Assembly (NCBI GenBank): GCA_002914845.1
Contig: JXTC01000215.1
Coordinates: 411,775-475,774, forward strand
DNA from: Trema orientale
Lineage: Eukaryota; Streptophyta; Magnoliopsida; Rosales; Cannabaceae
Direction of reading: 5' to 3'
DNA length: 64,000 bases
Both the position numbers and the translations under genes were made by a program. The notes under the pieces were generated by a model. That model saw only the letters and a list, made by a program, of their open reading frames with translations, was not told the DNA's origin and did no database searches. Positions 11,040-23,515 of the stretch are shown piece by piece; the first letter of the stretch is position 1; every line of letters starts with the position of its first letter.

Positions 11040-12236
11040 TTTATTGTCACTCTTTTTTTTCTTTCTCCCCACCCTTCTTCTAAATAGACACTTCTTCAAA
11101 ATTTATAAGTTGAACATCTTCTTAACATATTATCTTTAAAAGTTTCTCATTCAAAAATTAGTCACCAATAAAAAATAAAAAAAATCAAATAAAATTTCTT
11201 TTCCCAGTATCCTTTTTGAAAATATCTAATTATGCTTTTTTTTTCCCTTTTTCTTCAATATTTTTCTTCGATCACCACAAAGATCAAGATAAAAAAAAAA
11301 ATTTAAAAAAAATCAGGATTTAAATATAGAAATAGAGGATTAACTTTTGGAATTCGAAATATTAATAATTTTTTTTCAAATATATATACATATATATTCT
11401 ATTTCTCTTAAAAAGTTAGAATCCCTGAATTATCTTCTAAGGTTCTCGAGAACTAGAAAGAAAAAGTTCTTGAATTATTTTCTAATTTCTTAAGAATTAG
11501 AAAGGAGTTAGAGTTCTTGAATTAGCCGAAAAAATCAACCCAAACCTGCCACGCTTCTCACTTTGTTGCCAATCTTCTGTTTCTTTTGTTACTTTTCCCC
11601 CAGTTTTAAGGGCGCATTTTGGCTATTGCTTTCTGTACCCAGCCTTAACCGTCTTTACAATTCATACTTCATTGTGGTTAATTTATCCTCACTCACTCCA
11701 ACTTGTTCAAGCCACAAAAAAGAGCATGCCCTTTTTGTTTGTTTTCATATAATTCAGTATTTCGTTTCATTTTAACAATGCCATATTTCTCGACTTAAGA
11801 TCAAGTCTACTCCTTAATAGGACTAAAAAGAACTGAAGGCATATAAACAAAGACAGAATATCATTAAGCTTATTTAATTAGAACCAAAAATAAATTCTTC
11901 CACTAGAAAATTCCGATCGAACGTAACTTATGCAAACCAAATAAAAAGAAACATTGCAATATATGAAAAATATATTTATACGAACTCTAGCGTACTGCTA
12001 CAAATTTGCTGTGAAAATTTTGACGACCAAAGACCTAGGACAGTTGTTTCTGTCTGAAACTTAAACAAGTCAAGGTAATAACTGGATAAAAGAAATAATA
12101 ACAAAACTGAATCTCCATAAGGCAAAATATAACAATTGTGAGATGAAAAGGTATGTGAATCATGTTGGCAAAAAGAGTACCGCATTTAAGATTGAATCGA
12201 GAAAAAGAAAGTGCAAAATTAACGCATGCGGTCTGG
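11040..12236. other. Intergenic, no gene seen
   Basis: AT-rich sequence downstream of beta-COP. A paired GTTCTNGAATTATYTTCTAA phrase (about 11410-11520) is repeated loosely. The open frames here are low-complexity and are not supported as genes. The 3'UTR of beta-COP should lie at the right edge (about 11950-12236). Confidence 0.5.
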
Positions 12237-15200
12237 TCAAGCAGCACCCTTTTGTTTCAAGGTGATCTTGTCCCCAAGACTCAGAGCAATACCTTGAGTT
12301 TTACTTCTTATCCTGATGTATCCGCTTAGCTTACCATCTGCTTGTTTCTCAACGCTTAAATTCACCAAGGCATCCTCCCCAAAAATACTCTTTGCATACA
12401 AGTTGGCCGCGAGGAAACCACACTCCCCTTCGAGCGCAGATCTAAGTCCCATTTAGAAGGGGTTAATCAGACAAGAAGAAGGGGTTAATCAGACAAGAAG
12501 AAGGGGTTAATCAGACAAGAAGAAAAGAAGGTTAGCAATTCACCAAAAGAAATATTTGAATGTCAAAGCCACGATCATATTTTATTGGGGAAAAAAAAAA
12601 GGAAACACATACACACACACGAGTAAATCATGTTTTGAAAGAGAGAAAAAAGGGCTAAATAGTTTGATAAGGAAACTTCCATATAATTGGAACCAAATAA
12701 ACATGAGCCTGAGCCCTGACGTATATATGAAAAGTGAAAGCAAATCAAATGTGAGAAAAGACTGCAAATGAAAAGGTAGGTTCTTATCAAAGAAACGAAA
12801 ACAAGAAAGACATGCTTGGTACACCGGTGACCGGGTGCATAATAACGTGGAATTAAGTATGCGCAGAGTGAGGACGTATACATATTAAACAAGCATTCAT
12901 GCATCAATGCTAAGGCACTTGCAAGAAAGAGTGAATATAAAAGGGCTGATTGCAGAGACAACGAACTAGAACTTACGGAGGAGACAGACACTTCATGTTT
13001 GTTGACTTTATAATATGGTCAAGAAATTCCCTCTCATCTTGGATAACGGTATTTACAGCAACCTGGAATAGAGAAATCAGCATGTTAGGATATTTATAGC
13101 TAAAAGGCATCTACCAGTGGAAAGCATGATACACAATCTGAGTGGCCAGAACCAAATAGCAAAAAGAAGATGGAGATGCACAAAAGGGAAGTGAATGACA
13201 AACATAGGTCCTCCAAAAAGTAAACATTCGAATCAGCAACAAACACATAAATTAACAAGAAAAGCAAATCTCTAGCAGGATCAAAAATAGATATGAAAAC
13301 AAGTTTCAGAAATAGAAAGGCACATTTTAGAAATAGACGGCCCCACAATTACAAGGATAAAAAAAGCATATCCCTCAAGGAGAATCTGACATATTCTATT
13401 GGCAAACCTTTAGTGATGGTAAAAGAAAATATAAATCTCACCTCAAACAAGTTGACATTAATCAAAATTGTAGAAAACTTCTATTAAGAATAGCAGAAAA
13501 ATAACAAGTTAAATGAGTGAAAAATTGTACCTTATTCTCCCATTCGAATTCAGCCCACATTGATCTAAATGCAGTATCAGCACAGGTTGCAGGAGAGATG
13601 TAATCCATAATATCAATATGGATGTCATTGAGAACAATAACATTTCTGTCATTCACATTTTTGGTCTCATACACAATATTGCCAAATATGACTCCTGTTT
13701 CAGTTGAAGAAACTTTAATATTCGCCTTTATCTGTTTGCTTGATTCAGGAGCTAGAGTATAGTTCTGAGGACGCTCTACAAGTTTGAGATCACCCATTGT
13801 GGCCAACTCCAAGCACAAATTCTGGAGTGTCTGCTTGGTGCGATTAATCACAGTAACATCGAGTACAATATCATAATGATGAACTGTGACATACGCTTCT
13901 GCATAAACAGGATCACTGAATCCTGTGAGCTGAAAAATGCGATTCAGTCTATTTGCATCATCTCCGTCCTTGATGAACTCTCCAGTAGCACGTTTGAGAT
14001 CATCTTGGACAGCATCCTCCAACTCAAGCTGACTCATACCCTGAAATTTATTCAGGTATAAGACAAGCATACCAAAAATAATATCCTAGGCTCAAAGCAA
14101 CGAGATGAGGATGACAGGCAGGGAGAAGCAAAGTGTACACGAATATTTCTTCCTTGACAGTTATTAAAGTAAAAATCTTACAGAAAAATAAACCAAATTA
14201 AGCAACAGTAAAATAAAAAGCTCACAGAAAAATAAACCAAATTAAGGAACAGCAAAACAAAATATCAAAGCCTACATACACATACATACGATTCAGATAT
14301 CTAGATAGTCATTGTGAAATATGGCAAAACGAAAGAGTTGTACTAGAAGTCTAGAATATTAGTATAGTCATAAGAGCACGAGAAAAGAAAATCAGGAACA
14401 AGGAAATAATGAAAACATAAAAAAGAGGAATAAAAGGAATTAGTAGTCCACTAAAAGATATACATTTGAGGTAAAATTAAACGAGTATGCCTTACCTTTC
14501 TGCTCTTCAAATGGTAGAAATCAATAAGGTCATCTGGCTGTGCATAAGATATTTTAGCCTTAGCTTTTATTTCCTCTGTTTCACGGCGCTGCTTATCTGC
14601 AAGCATTTTCAAAAAGCTCTCCCTGCAAGCCTGAAGCCATATCTTTCTAATATCATCACCTGTATTACATAACAATCTGATGCACAATACAATCCTCTCA
14701 TGAGAATCATTATCAATTGGTTGTGGAAGAACCGATGATTGACCCAACTGAAGCATAGAGACCAAGATCAACAAAGCTTGAGTAGTTGTTTTGTTAACTT
14801 CAGTTTTGGATGGCTGGACCTCTTCCAATCTCAAGACGAGCTTTGTCAATGTGCAAGCCACAACTGCCCCGAGGAAAAAATCACCCGAAAGAATCAGAGA
14901 TCTCAAGTTTCCATTAGAAGCCAAGGATCCTTGGACAACTGTGGGTGGAGACATGGCAGTTTCCAGTACAGCACTCTGGGTGGCATAGGTCCCATCTGCA
15001 AGAACCACAGGCCTCCTAGAGGACACTGTGGCAGAGTTCACAGGCTGCGATGTCTTCTGAGCCTCCTGACCCTCCCCATCCTCAGAAGGGGTGAAAAATG
15101 GGAGTTCCCCGAGACACTGCTTAATGGTTGCAATTCCACTTTCAACTTCAGAAAGCGAAAGGCAGTACTCACCAATAATCCAAAGAGCACAGGCACACAC

Positions 15201-16533
15201 CCTGGAGGCGCGAATCTGGTAAAAAGTATCCAGCAGCCTCGTAATTATAGAGACACGCAATTTTGGGTTGGTTTCAATAATCTCACGTACAAAAACAGCC
15301 ACATCTGTCGCAGAAGCCACATTGGTATCACCCAAAAAGTCCATCAGAAGATGCACCACAGTGCTTGCAACCTCAGGAAACTTAACGGCGCAAGTATGGA
15401 TGGCTTGCACCAGCATCTGCCTATACTCGCCATTCTTCTCATGCTCCCCACTCTGAGTCTTAACAACCTCCTTCTTCAACATAAGAACAACCTCATCGAC
15501 ATTTCTATGCGTAATCAAATCGAGCACAATATCAAGAGTCTTCCTCTTAACATCAAGATTCGGGCTCGAAAGAGCTCTAAGAACGTCCATAATCAACTCA
15601 ACCATGATCTCCCTATACAAAGCCTTCAACTCACTGAGCCTATCGAGCACAATGAGCTTGACATTGTTATCGCTCTGAGATAACAGAAGCTGACAATAAG
15701 TACTCGCGGCGGCCTTGACCGCGGTCGGAGCCGAGGACAGCGAAACAAGCGTCCCGGCGCATTCGTAATTAACAGCAGTGGAAGGGGCACTCAAAAGGGA
15801 AATGATAATCTTAATGTACTTTCCCTTCTCATCCTTACTGGCTCTACAGACCTTCCTAATCAACTCTAGAACGAGCATCTGAAGCTGCTCGCCCCACTCA
15901 TTAATCCTATCGATGTGCGTAAAGAGGTAACTAACAGCCCGATCCTGGGCGCAATTAAACAGCATAAGAAAGGCGTTTCGCTTACTCGAAAGGTCCTGCT
16001 CGGCGGAGAGGAACTTCTCGACGATCTCGGGCGCGTCGACGAGGAGGTGGTCGCCGCCGGGGAGGCGGTAGACGGACATGACGGCGAGGACGGCGTTGCG
16101 GCGGACGAAGGGGTGGCGGTGCTCGAGGTTCTGGAGGATGGAAGGGATGAGGGGCTCGATGATCTCGGGCTCGTTGAGGCGGCAGAGGAAGCGGAGGGTG
16201 ACGGCGCGGATGTACTCGTTGGGGTGCTGGAGGTTGTTGCGGAGGTTCTGGCAGATGAGGATCATCTCCGGGAGGACCTTGCCCCTGGAGTCGGTCTTGT
16301 CGATGATCTCGAGGTAGAGGAGGAGGAGCTTCTGGACGGTGTGGTCCTCGGAGGGGAGGACGTAGCGGATGATGGTGATGAACAGCTGGGGGATGGTCTC
16401 GCCGTTGAGGAGCAGCATGATTGCGTTCTTCATGGCTTCGATCTTCGCTTCCACGTCGTTCCCTTCCAGCGCCTCCTTGATCTCGTTCGCCATCGCCGGC
16501 GTCCCTCTGTCGAAGTGGACCAGCAACGTGCAN
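12237..16533 (-). CDS. Coatomer subunit beta (beta-COP)
   Basis: Beta subunit of the COPI coat, which forms vesicles for Golgi-to-ER and intra-Golgi traffic. There are four exons: about 16533-14496, 14040-13531, 13062-12977 and 12441-12237. All junctions are GT-AG and the phases join correctly. Exon 1 holds the adaptin-like alpha-solenoid ([53 protein letters not shown]). The end of exon 1 plus exon 2 gives the beta-specific C-terminal region ([13 protein letters not shown] joined to [17 protein letters not shown]) and WAEFEWENK. Exons 3-4 give the appendage end ([13 protein letters not shown] to [10 protein letters not shown]). From the internal Met at 16493 the product is 932 residues. Homologues are about 948 and begin about 16 residues earlier (a CTLLVHFD-like lead-in is visible). 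The true start codon falls at the unresolved base 16533, so the N-terminus is probably an assembly defect. Confidence 0.96.
12457..12522 (-). repeat. Three 22-bp tandem units beside the last beta-COP splice acceptor
   Basis: AAGGGGTTAATCAGACAAGAAG-type units begin at 12457, 12479 and 12501. On the coding (minus) strand each reads CTTCTTGTCTGATTAACCCC, with a CTGAT branch-point-like motif and a short pyrimidine run. The nearest unit ends 15 nt upstream of the acceptor AG at 12443-12442. Confidence 0.85.
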
Positions 16534-16599
16534 TGTTGGAGATCGAGATCGGTTTCGGGATCTGGGGTGGTGAGGCTTTTCAGAGGGGAATTTGATTAG

Positions 16600-18200
16600 A
16601 GAATTGGGAATTTAAGGGTACTAGTCTCTCTCTTCTACCCTACTCTACACTCTTCTCTACTCTTCAATGGCGGATAATGGAGATCTGGGGCTTTGTTTGG
16701 ACTTGGAGTGGTAAAAACGGATCCGGTTTCGGTTCATTTCAGATCTTTAAAAAAAATAAAAAAAAAGAAAGTCAATTTTTTTTCTAATTTTGGAAAAATG
16801 AAAAATTATAAATTTTTGGTGTTAAGACTTTTAATTTATTCATAAGACTTGAGAATTATATTTCAATTAATCTTGTGAATTCACAAATATATCCATTTAA
16901 AAAGATAAATAAGTAATATTTTTCCCCTTGAAAATAATTTTGGACTGAGAAGAGAAGACACAAATCAAACTTAGTTTCATTCTCTTTTTATGTCTCCAGA
17001 TGTTTTTAGATTTACTTGTGTGCTTTGAAATATGAAAGAAATGTTAAATGTTAATTTTTGGAGAGATTGATTCATCAAAAAAGAGGAAAACAAAGAAAAT
17101 GGTTTGGAGGTACAAAACGAGTTGAGAGATTTTCTAGATTTTAATTTGAGCTTTGAGGTAATGTTTGAGAAAAAATATTTATATAATATATATACCCTGA
17201 ATTTAGATTAAATTTTTTATTCATTCTTTTGGTTTCTAGAAATAACAAAATATCCATTTTAGATCAATACAAGATCAAATACAAAACTTTTTGTCAAAAT
17301 TAATATACGAAAAGACAAAAAATAACCTTACTCAACCTATATGCAAACAAATAAAACCTAGAACGAAATATTAAGTGGAAAAAAAGTTAAAAATATTAAA
17401 TAAAGAAATAATTTCCAGTACAGTTTTTTTTTTCCTTCCAAATTTATCTCCTTTTTAGTTAATTGTGGTGTTTAAATCTACGTCATTAAAATAAATCAAC
17501 TTAACTTTAACAAAATTAAATAAAGGACTGGAATTTATATCAATTTGTTTGCACACGATTAAATAGAATTCTGCTTAAAAATTTCTTCGAAAGGGGCAAA
17601 AGCAGGATTCAGACGAGATCTTCAATTTTAGGAGAAAAACCGATCTCAGTTGTTCAACATTTATTGGCTTAAATTTCTTTATAACTTCAGTAATTTGTTA
17701 TATGATTTTCAGCAAATTTATTTCTCTGTCTTTTATTTTGTTTTTATTTTTCTAACCATTTATCTTTACTAAAATTGTCTACTAATGTTCTGTTAATTAT
17801 TGTTGTCGTGCTTCATAGATGCACTAATCACTATAATAGAAGTCAGGAATTTGTTGACTTTTGGCCTCTATAGCTATGTTTCACTATTCATGCGTCAAAT
17901 TCTCGTAGGAAATTCTCACCAAAATCATGAACTTAGCAAGTTCGATGTAAACCATATTTAAAAAAAAAAAAATAAATAAAAATATAATAATCTCTAAATA
18001 GTTTAATCTGTTATTATTGATGCCTTAATGTGTACATACAGGTACATCCTCTAAAAATAAAGTACTTAGAATCATGTTTCAGTTATGTAACAAAATCCAC
18101 CAAACAACTTCACGAGCATTAGTTCAAATACTCGTAGTATTAGTTCAAATACTCGTAGCCACAAAATAGTTAAATTACCAAGTTTTTAAGCTTAGAGACT
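16600..18200. other. AT-rich intergenic, no gene seen
   Basis: The beta-COP promoter and 5' leader must lie in 16540-16900, where pyrimidine-rich CTCTACTCTTC tracts read towards the gene. The rest is AT-rich with no credible open frame. A 22-bp unit (ATTAGTTCAAATACTCGTAGT) is tandemly doubled at about 18118-18163. Confidence 0.5.
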
Positions 18201-18214
18201 CGAATGTGATTAAC

Positions 18215-18470
18215 ATAATTCGAGAAATATCACAAGGTACTAACATGTTTTTCGTTGATTCCATATCAAAGACATATATCAGAGAAAGGGATCCCAATCT
18301 GTGCTTCGCTCAAACTTGCTATCTCAATAGTCAATATCATGTCAACTGTAGGGTCTTTATCTATGTTGAGTTTCTTTCGACACCCAGAAGACTCGAACAT
18401 TTCCGCTTATCTACTTTGTAACTGGGCTTCAAGCTCATATTTTTCACGTTATTGTGAAATGAACTTGAAT
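18215..18470 (-). pseudogene. Unrecognised degraded coding-like stretch
   Basis: The minus strand gives a continuous coding-like passage (AEMFESSGCRKKLNIDKDPT, then VDMILTIEIASLSEAQIG) with stops before and after it. Composition is less AT-biased than its surroundings. I do not recognise the family. It may be an exon relic or part of the long 3' region of the adjacent MAC5-like gene. Confidence 0.25.
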
Positions 18471-18657
18471 AGTTGTAAACGGATAAATACCACAATCATG
18501 AACAGGGAGAAAGTTAACCCACTGAAATACTAAAATGACCCACAAAGGGTACCACAGGGGTATTCAGAACCCACAATACAAGGTCAGTTAGAGTGAACTA
18601 GGCAAACCAGTACATTATACAATCAAAATTCGGAAACAATACACATAAGTTCTACTG

Positions 18658-21600
18658 CTACGATGAGGACGATGTAGGGGCAGATCCTGATGACCCTGCA
18701 GCAGCGGACACCTGAGTGGTAGAACCAGACTGTACAGATCCTGATGGGGTAGAACCTGAAGGCGCAGAAGCAGGACCAGCAGAATGCTGATAATGCTGGT
18801 TCACTGGAGGGGGTTGTCGTGGTGGCATTGCGGAATGATAAGGTGAAGGGTACTGCTGATAAGGTGGGGGTGGACCTGGTGGTGGCGGCATATACCCATA
18901 TGGTGGATAGTATTGCTGCTGATATTGTCCATGCGGGGGAGGCCTAGGTTGAAAAGCATAAGGCTGCCCATGTTGCTGCTTGTCTTGTGATTTGTTCTCA
19001 CTCCCTGAGGATCCCCCAGAAGCACCCTCTTGAGAGGAAACAAGAGCACCCATTCTTTGAGGATCCATTGATGGATAAAAGGTTCTCTCTGGTTGAGGTG
19101 GGGGAGGGATGTTGTAGTACTGCATTGGCGCAGATGGATCGTGAGATTGATTTTGCTGTTGAGATATGACAGCTCGAGGCAACAACCCACTGTGAGCTAC
19201 TGCTGCTTGCTGTCTTGCTTCATCAGAAGCATCTATTTCGGGTTTGGGTGCTTGTGGCCTACCCCACATGAGCTTCAACCTCAAACCCTTTATTACCAGT
19301 TTGTTGGAGAGCTCATCTGCAGCCTTCTCTGCGCCTTCTCTAGTTGTGTAGGTTACAAAGGCACACGCTCGCTGTAGCACCATCCTAACAGATTCAATCT
19401 CACCATGAGCATAAAAGTTATCTCTTAAATCCTGTTCAGTGATTCTTGCATCAAGCCCACCCACATAAAGCGTTTTGATGCTCTCATCCTCTGGTGGCTC
19501 CAATGACGGCATCTCTCCAGCCTTGTTGAGCAGCTTCTGTGCTACAGGATCATTAACTCTGTTGACATTAAATATAAGTAACAAGTTAACATCACATTCC
19601 TTAACTAAAGACAGTTAAGATAAATGACGAGTAAACATCACAATCGTTCTAAGATGTACAAACCATGTATTATTGTATATGTATGTGCAAAGATGTCTTG
19701 GGAAGGTATAAAGTTCTTAAATATAAACATCACAATCGTTCTAAAATTAAAAATAAACCCCACAATCATTCTAAAATGTAAAAACCATGTGTTATTGTAT
19801 TTGCATGAGCAAAGTTGTCTTGGGAAGGTACAGACTAAAAAGTTTTTAGATGGTGCATATCAACTCTAAAGATTGGAACATGGAGTAAGAAGTTTAGCTG
19901 AACGTGGATTTTGATAAACAAACTTCGTGTAATAAACAGGAGACCAACCTTCAACGTCTTCTGTTTCTATGTTTAATATGAGACCAAAATTTATTTTGGA
20001 AAAGAGGGAGAAAAAAAAAAGTGAAAAAAGAGCCAGAGAACCAGAGGTTCCCATTTAGTAAAAGGAATTTCATATAAAACCCCCACGATTGGAAAAATTA
20101 TGAAATCCATAGACTCTTTTAATGATCCAAACTAGTGAACACATGATCATGAGTGTTATACAGTGCACCAGTCAACTCAAAGAAACTAGTAGCTAGTCAC
20201 ATCTACTAGTGGCATGCAAAACCAATGAATTCAATGGAAGATGCAAAAAGTGCCAAAGACCTATGGAATTACTGATGGAATAACCAGTTAATATGCCCTC
20301 CCCTCAAGATGGGGATGAGAGATTAACTAGAAACACTCTTTTGCTTTTGGCATCAAAGACTAGCAAAGCCAGAGGATGTAAAAAGAACCAAATGCCTATG
20401 AATGACTGAAGTATCAAGTAAAAAGAGGCTCCTACATCATTACTGGCAGAAATACCAATTAAAATATAATCGCCTTAGGAATGAGAGAATAACTAAACAA
20501 CATTTGGCATTAAAAAATAACAAAGACATTGTTCCAATAACCGGAAGAGGAATAAACTTATCAACTATAAACAAATAATTCCAAGTTGCACAGACAAGTC
20601 ACCCAATAGATCAGCGACAGATGTGACATCAGTACAGCAAAGCAAGCGCTTGACACACACCAACAAAATTAAAAAACAAAATCAGGTAGGAAAAGAGACA
20701 AGGAGAGGGAAAGACATCACAAAGATAACTCATAGCAATAGTCAAATTGGAAAAATATTCACTATCTTACATACATACCCATAGTAACGATCTTTTATAT
20801 TTTGTTGCGACAACTCCCCAGTTATGGGCATCTCGTGCCTATAAGGACACTCAGCACCTCTTGTGCATTCACCTCGAATGTAGAAACTGCAGACATGGGC
20901 TCGGTTCCTTTTGTAATATGGTGTAGTTCTTTGAAGCTTCAGAATGGTGTCATTTGGGCGCACCTTTCCATAGGAAGATTCATAATCTAAACCAGCTCTA
21001 GCCTGCATTAAGCAACAACCATATTGACTATCAGCCAAAAACAAAAAAAAAACAAGAGAATGCTTTAGCATTATCTCAAAATGAAGATATACATACCTTG
21101 CGATCATGCTCTTCAGCAAAATACTCCCTATTTACGTCACTCTTGGGAATGGCGTCATTTGAATTAATAGACAGAGCAGTATCTCGAACTTGGACCGGTA
21201 AACCATATTCCAAATCCAAAAGGCAAACTTGACAGACATTTTTCACCTTACTGCATGTCTGACAAATCTCTGTCTTCTTGAACCTTGCATCACGACCGGG
21301 CCTCCATCTGAAAACAGTAAATGGTCTAGTACAAATCTTGCACTCCTTGTCATAATCTGCTTTTGTCTGCATTTAATAGAAATTACGCGTTGAGCAATTA
21401 GGGAAAATATAGAGGTACTACAATAGCTACTTAAAATTGTAAAAGGTAACTATAAATTTTTAAAAAGCCAAATACAAATATATACAGACCATGTAGTACA
21501 TTTTGTTTTTGCTTGGACACGTATAATAATTATTAGGACTAAACAGAAACACTCATCCCCTTGGGTGAGTTGTCACATTTGAAAAAGGAACAAAGAAACA

Positions 21601-21902
21601 ATGATCACCACCCAGCAGACAGAAGGATGCCAAAATAAAACCCTTGATCTTCTTTCTTGCTAAAAACATTCGAGTTTGAGACAATCAAAGAACTTAAAAA
21701 ATCTCAACGTGAAACATTGTAGTTGGCATCAACATACGAGAAAAACAATCAATAATCAAAGATGTGTTAAAAGAGGAAATTAAATGAAATAAAATACCAT
21801 CCGAACGTAGGGATTGTCGCCGAGGCAGGACTCGCAGATTATGGGGAAGTCCGAGCGTTCCCAACCATCAGCCTCTAGATCTCTAAGCAGCCTGTGCGCC
21901 AT
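18658..21902 (-). CDS. CCCH zinc finger and RRM splicing protein, MAC5A/RBM22-like
   Basis: Plant homologue of yeast Ecm2/Slt11 and human RBM22, a spliceosome-associated (Prp19/MOS4 complex) RNA-binding protein that acts in the nucleus. Four coding exons: 21902-21798, 21366-21097, 21002-20779 and 19558-18658, with in-phase GT-AG junctions, giving about 499 residues. The N-terminal zinc-ribbon region has CESC, CKIC and CQTC...CQVC pairs (about residues 20-85). A CCCH finger C-x7-C-x5-C-x3-H ([19 protein letters not shown]) lies in exon 3. The RRM in exon 4 has RNP2 LYVGGL and RNP1 RACAFVTY and ends in [11 protein letters not shown]. The tail is rich in P, Q, Y and then S/G, as in plant MAC5 proteins. 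The start matches the family [20 protein letters not shown]. Intron 3 (1.2 kb) carries an internal repeat. Confidence 0.96.
19641..19830. repeat. Intronic direct repeat in the MAC5-like gene
   Basis: A block of about 67 bp (CATTCTAAAATGTAAAAACC-like, through GTCTTGGGAAGGTA) occurs at about 19641-19706 and 19763-19830, about 122 bp apart and roughly 85% alike. Confidence 0.75.
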
Positions 21903-22340
21903 GACACCCCCTGACAAAGTAATGCCCTTGAGGAGACTAATTACTTCTTATGACCTAACCAAAGAGAAAGGGTGAGAATTGATCAGTTTAAAACAACATT
22001 CTTCGCCGAGAAAGAAATCATAAAATTAATTAATTAAATTAAGCTAAAATACAACACAATCAACAACAAAACCATGGAAATCAACGCAAGCTTCAGACTT
22101 AACCTGACCTTAAGAAAAATACATATATATATATAAATTAAAGAGACCCAGATAAACCAATTAACAGAATATAGTAAATGAATCACAATCTCAGACAAAA
22201 ACATTAACATTTAACATTTTCGCATCCCAAAATTTAATTACTCAAAGACTCATATTATGAACACACAAGATGGGAAAAGAAATTACCAGATGAGGGAGAG
22301 CGAGAGCGAGACCCGGAATCAAGGGCTGCTGCCCGCTGCG
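21903..22340 (-). other. 5'UTR with intron of the MAC5-like gene
   Basis: Upstream of the ATG at 21902, a 5'UTR exon ends with CTG|GTAATT (donor at 22286) in GA/CT-rich leader sequence. An acceptor TTGGTTAG lies at 21956-21955, leaving about 50 nt of leader before the ATG. Inferred from splice-site sense only. Confidence 0.55.
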
Positions 22341-22629
22341 AGCGAGAGGGAGAAGCAAGAGGAGAGCGAGATAGACTGAGAGAAAATGAAAATAATATCT
22401 GAAACCTAGCGTAGGCGGTCGCGGTTCGACAGTTTTACGCGCAGCTGGAGTTTTCCGACTTCAAATAAGAAAGTCGGCCTACGGGCTGGGCCCAGGGAAT
22501 GGGCTTGTACAGTTTTCTTTTGGGGAGGGGATTCTAAGAGTGTTACCGACAAAACAAAATAATTACAAAAATACGGTGCAAAAAGAAATACCGCACATTA
22601 ATGGTATTTTCGAAAATCAAATATAATAT

Positions 22630-22960
22630 TTTTTTGATACTTTTATTACTGATTACTAGTTATAGGATTTTGGTTTCTGATTACCACTTTAACTACTAAC
22701 TTCGGTTACCATTTTGGTTACTAATTTATCTAGTTCTTGTTTATAGTTTATAGTTAATACATTCACTTTGGCTACTAGTTTTGATTTTTTTGTTACTAGA
22801 TCTAGTTTATAGTTTCTACCACATTCATTATAGTTACTAGTTTCTAATTTACCATCAACTAATTTAATTACTTGTTATTAATTACCAATTTGATTACAAG
22901 TTACTAATTATAAAAATAATTCTGGCTACCAATTACAAGATTGGTTAGTATACTGTCAAT
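22630..22960. repeat. Degenerate TTACTAGTT-type short repeats
   Basis: About 330 bp made almost wholly of variants of TTACTAGTT, GGTTACTA and TTACCAATTTGATTA, with no open frame. It belongs to the same low-complexity family as 9785-10180. Confidence 0.55.
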
Positions 22961-22967
22961 CTAATTA

Positions 22968-23125
22968 AACCTTAATCAATATCTATTTCTAGTCTTTTTT
23001 TTCATTGGGGCATCTCACCAAACATGTAGCAATCGCCTACTTAGGAACCAGTTATTAAACCTTATTCAATATCTAGTCTTTTTTTTCATTAAGGTATTTC
23101 ATCAAACATGTAGTAATCACCCAAT
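22968..23125. repeat. Tandem duplication, about 87-bp period
   Basis: TTAAACCTTANTCAATATCT, a CTAGTC(T)n run and CATCAAACATGTAGYAATC occur at about 22968-23035 and again at about 23055-23125. Confidence 0.7.
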
Positions 23126-23254
23126 AATGGGCAGTCATGATAATGGCTTTGCTTGGACTCATTTCCTTCATTCACATAATGGTTAAACACAAAAAATGGA
23201 AGCTTCTCCGAAAAAAAAAAAAAAAAAAGAATAGCAATCTAACTAATACTAGAA

Positions 23255-23515
23255 AAAGGGAGATGGAGGAGAGCTCAGCAGAGAAAAGGTCAGTGGGGTC
23301 GAAATTGATGGAGCCGAGATAGGAGTGGAGGCTTGTGTAGGCGCCTTGGAAGGAGGAGGAGTTGGAGTCGGAGCCAGAGCTGAAGCCTTGGGTGGAGGAG
23401 TGGCTGTCGGAGGCAGAGATGAAGCCAGCTGCAACTTGGTTGGAGAATCGGCCGACACCGTTGATGGAGCATGGGTGAAGATACCAGATTCATGAAGGCG
23501 ATGATTATGGACAAG
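23255..23515 (-). other. GC-rich proline/alanine-coding fragment
   Basis: A sharply GC-richer island in AT-rich DNA. The minus strand reads an open Pro/Ser/Ala/Thr-rich stretch (ATPPPKASALAPTPTPPP and similar), like part of an extensin or arabinogalactan-type protein. It has no signal peptide and ends in low-complexity sequence. Near-palindromic GGAG codons could make this by chance. It is probably a gene scrap. Confidence 0.3.

Noticed and set aside
14739-15683. 314-codon plus-strand open frame
   Set aside because: Antisense shadow of beta-COP exon 1; no domain, and the minus frame matches a known family along its whole length.
15915-16595. 226-codon open frame on the plus strand over beta-COP exon 1
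   Set aside because: It is a GC-rich shadow of the minus-strand gene; its Glu/Val/Asp-rich composition comes from the complement of the real codons.
20290-20460. CCCTCCCCTCAAGATGG stretch in the MAC5-like intron as an LTR-element edge
   Set aside because: Resembles a polypurine/LTR junction, but no LTR or target duplication was found, so unsupported.
23249-23458. Proline-rich secreted protein gene
   Set aside because: No signal peptide and bounded by low-complexity sequence; kept only as a GC-rich fragment.
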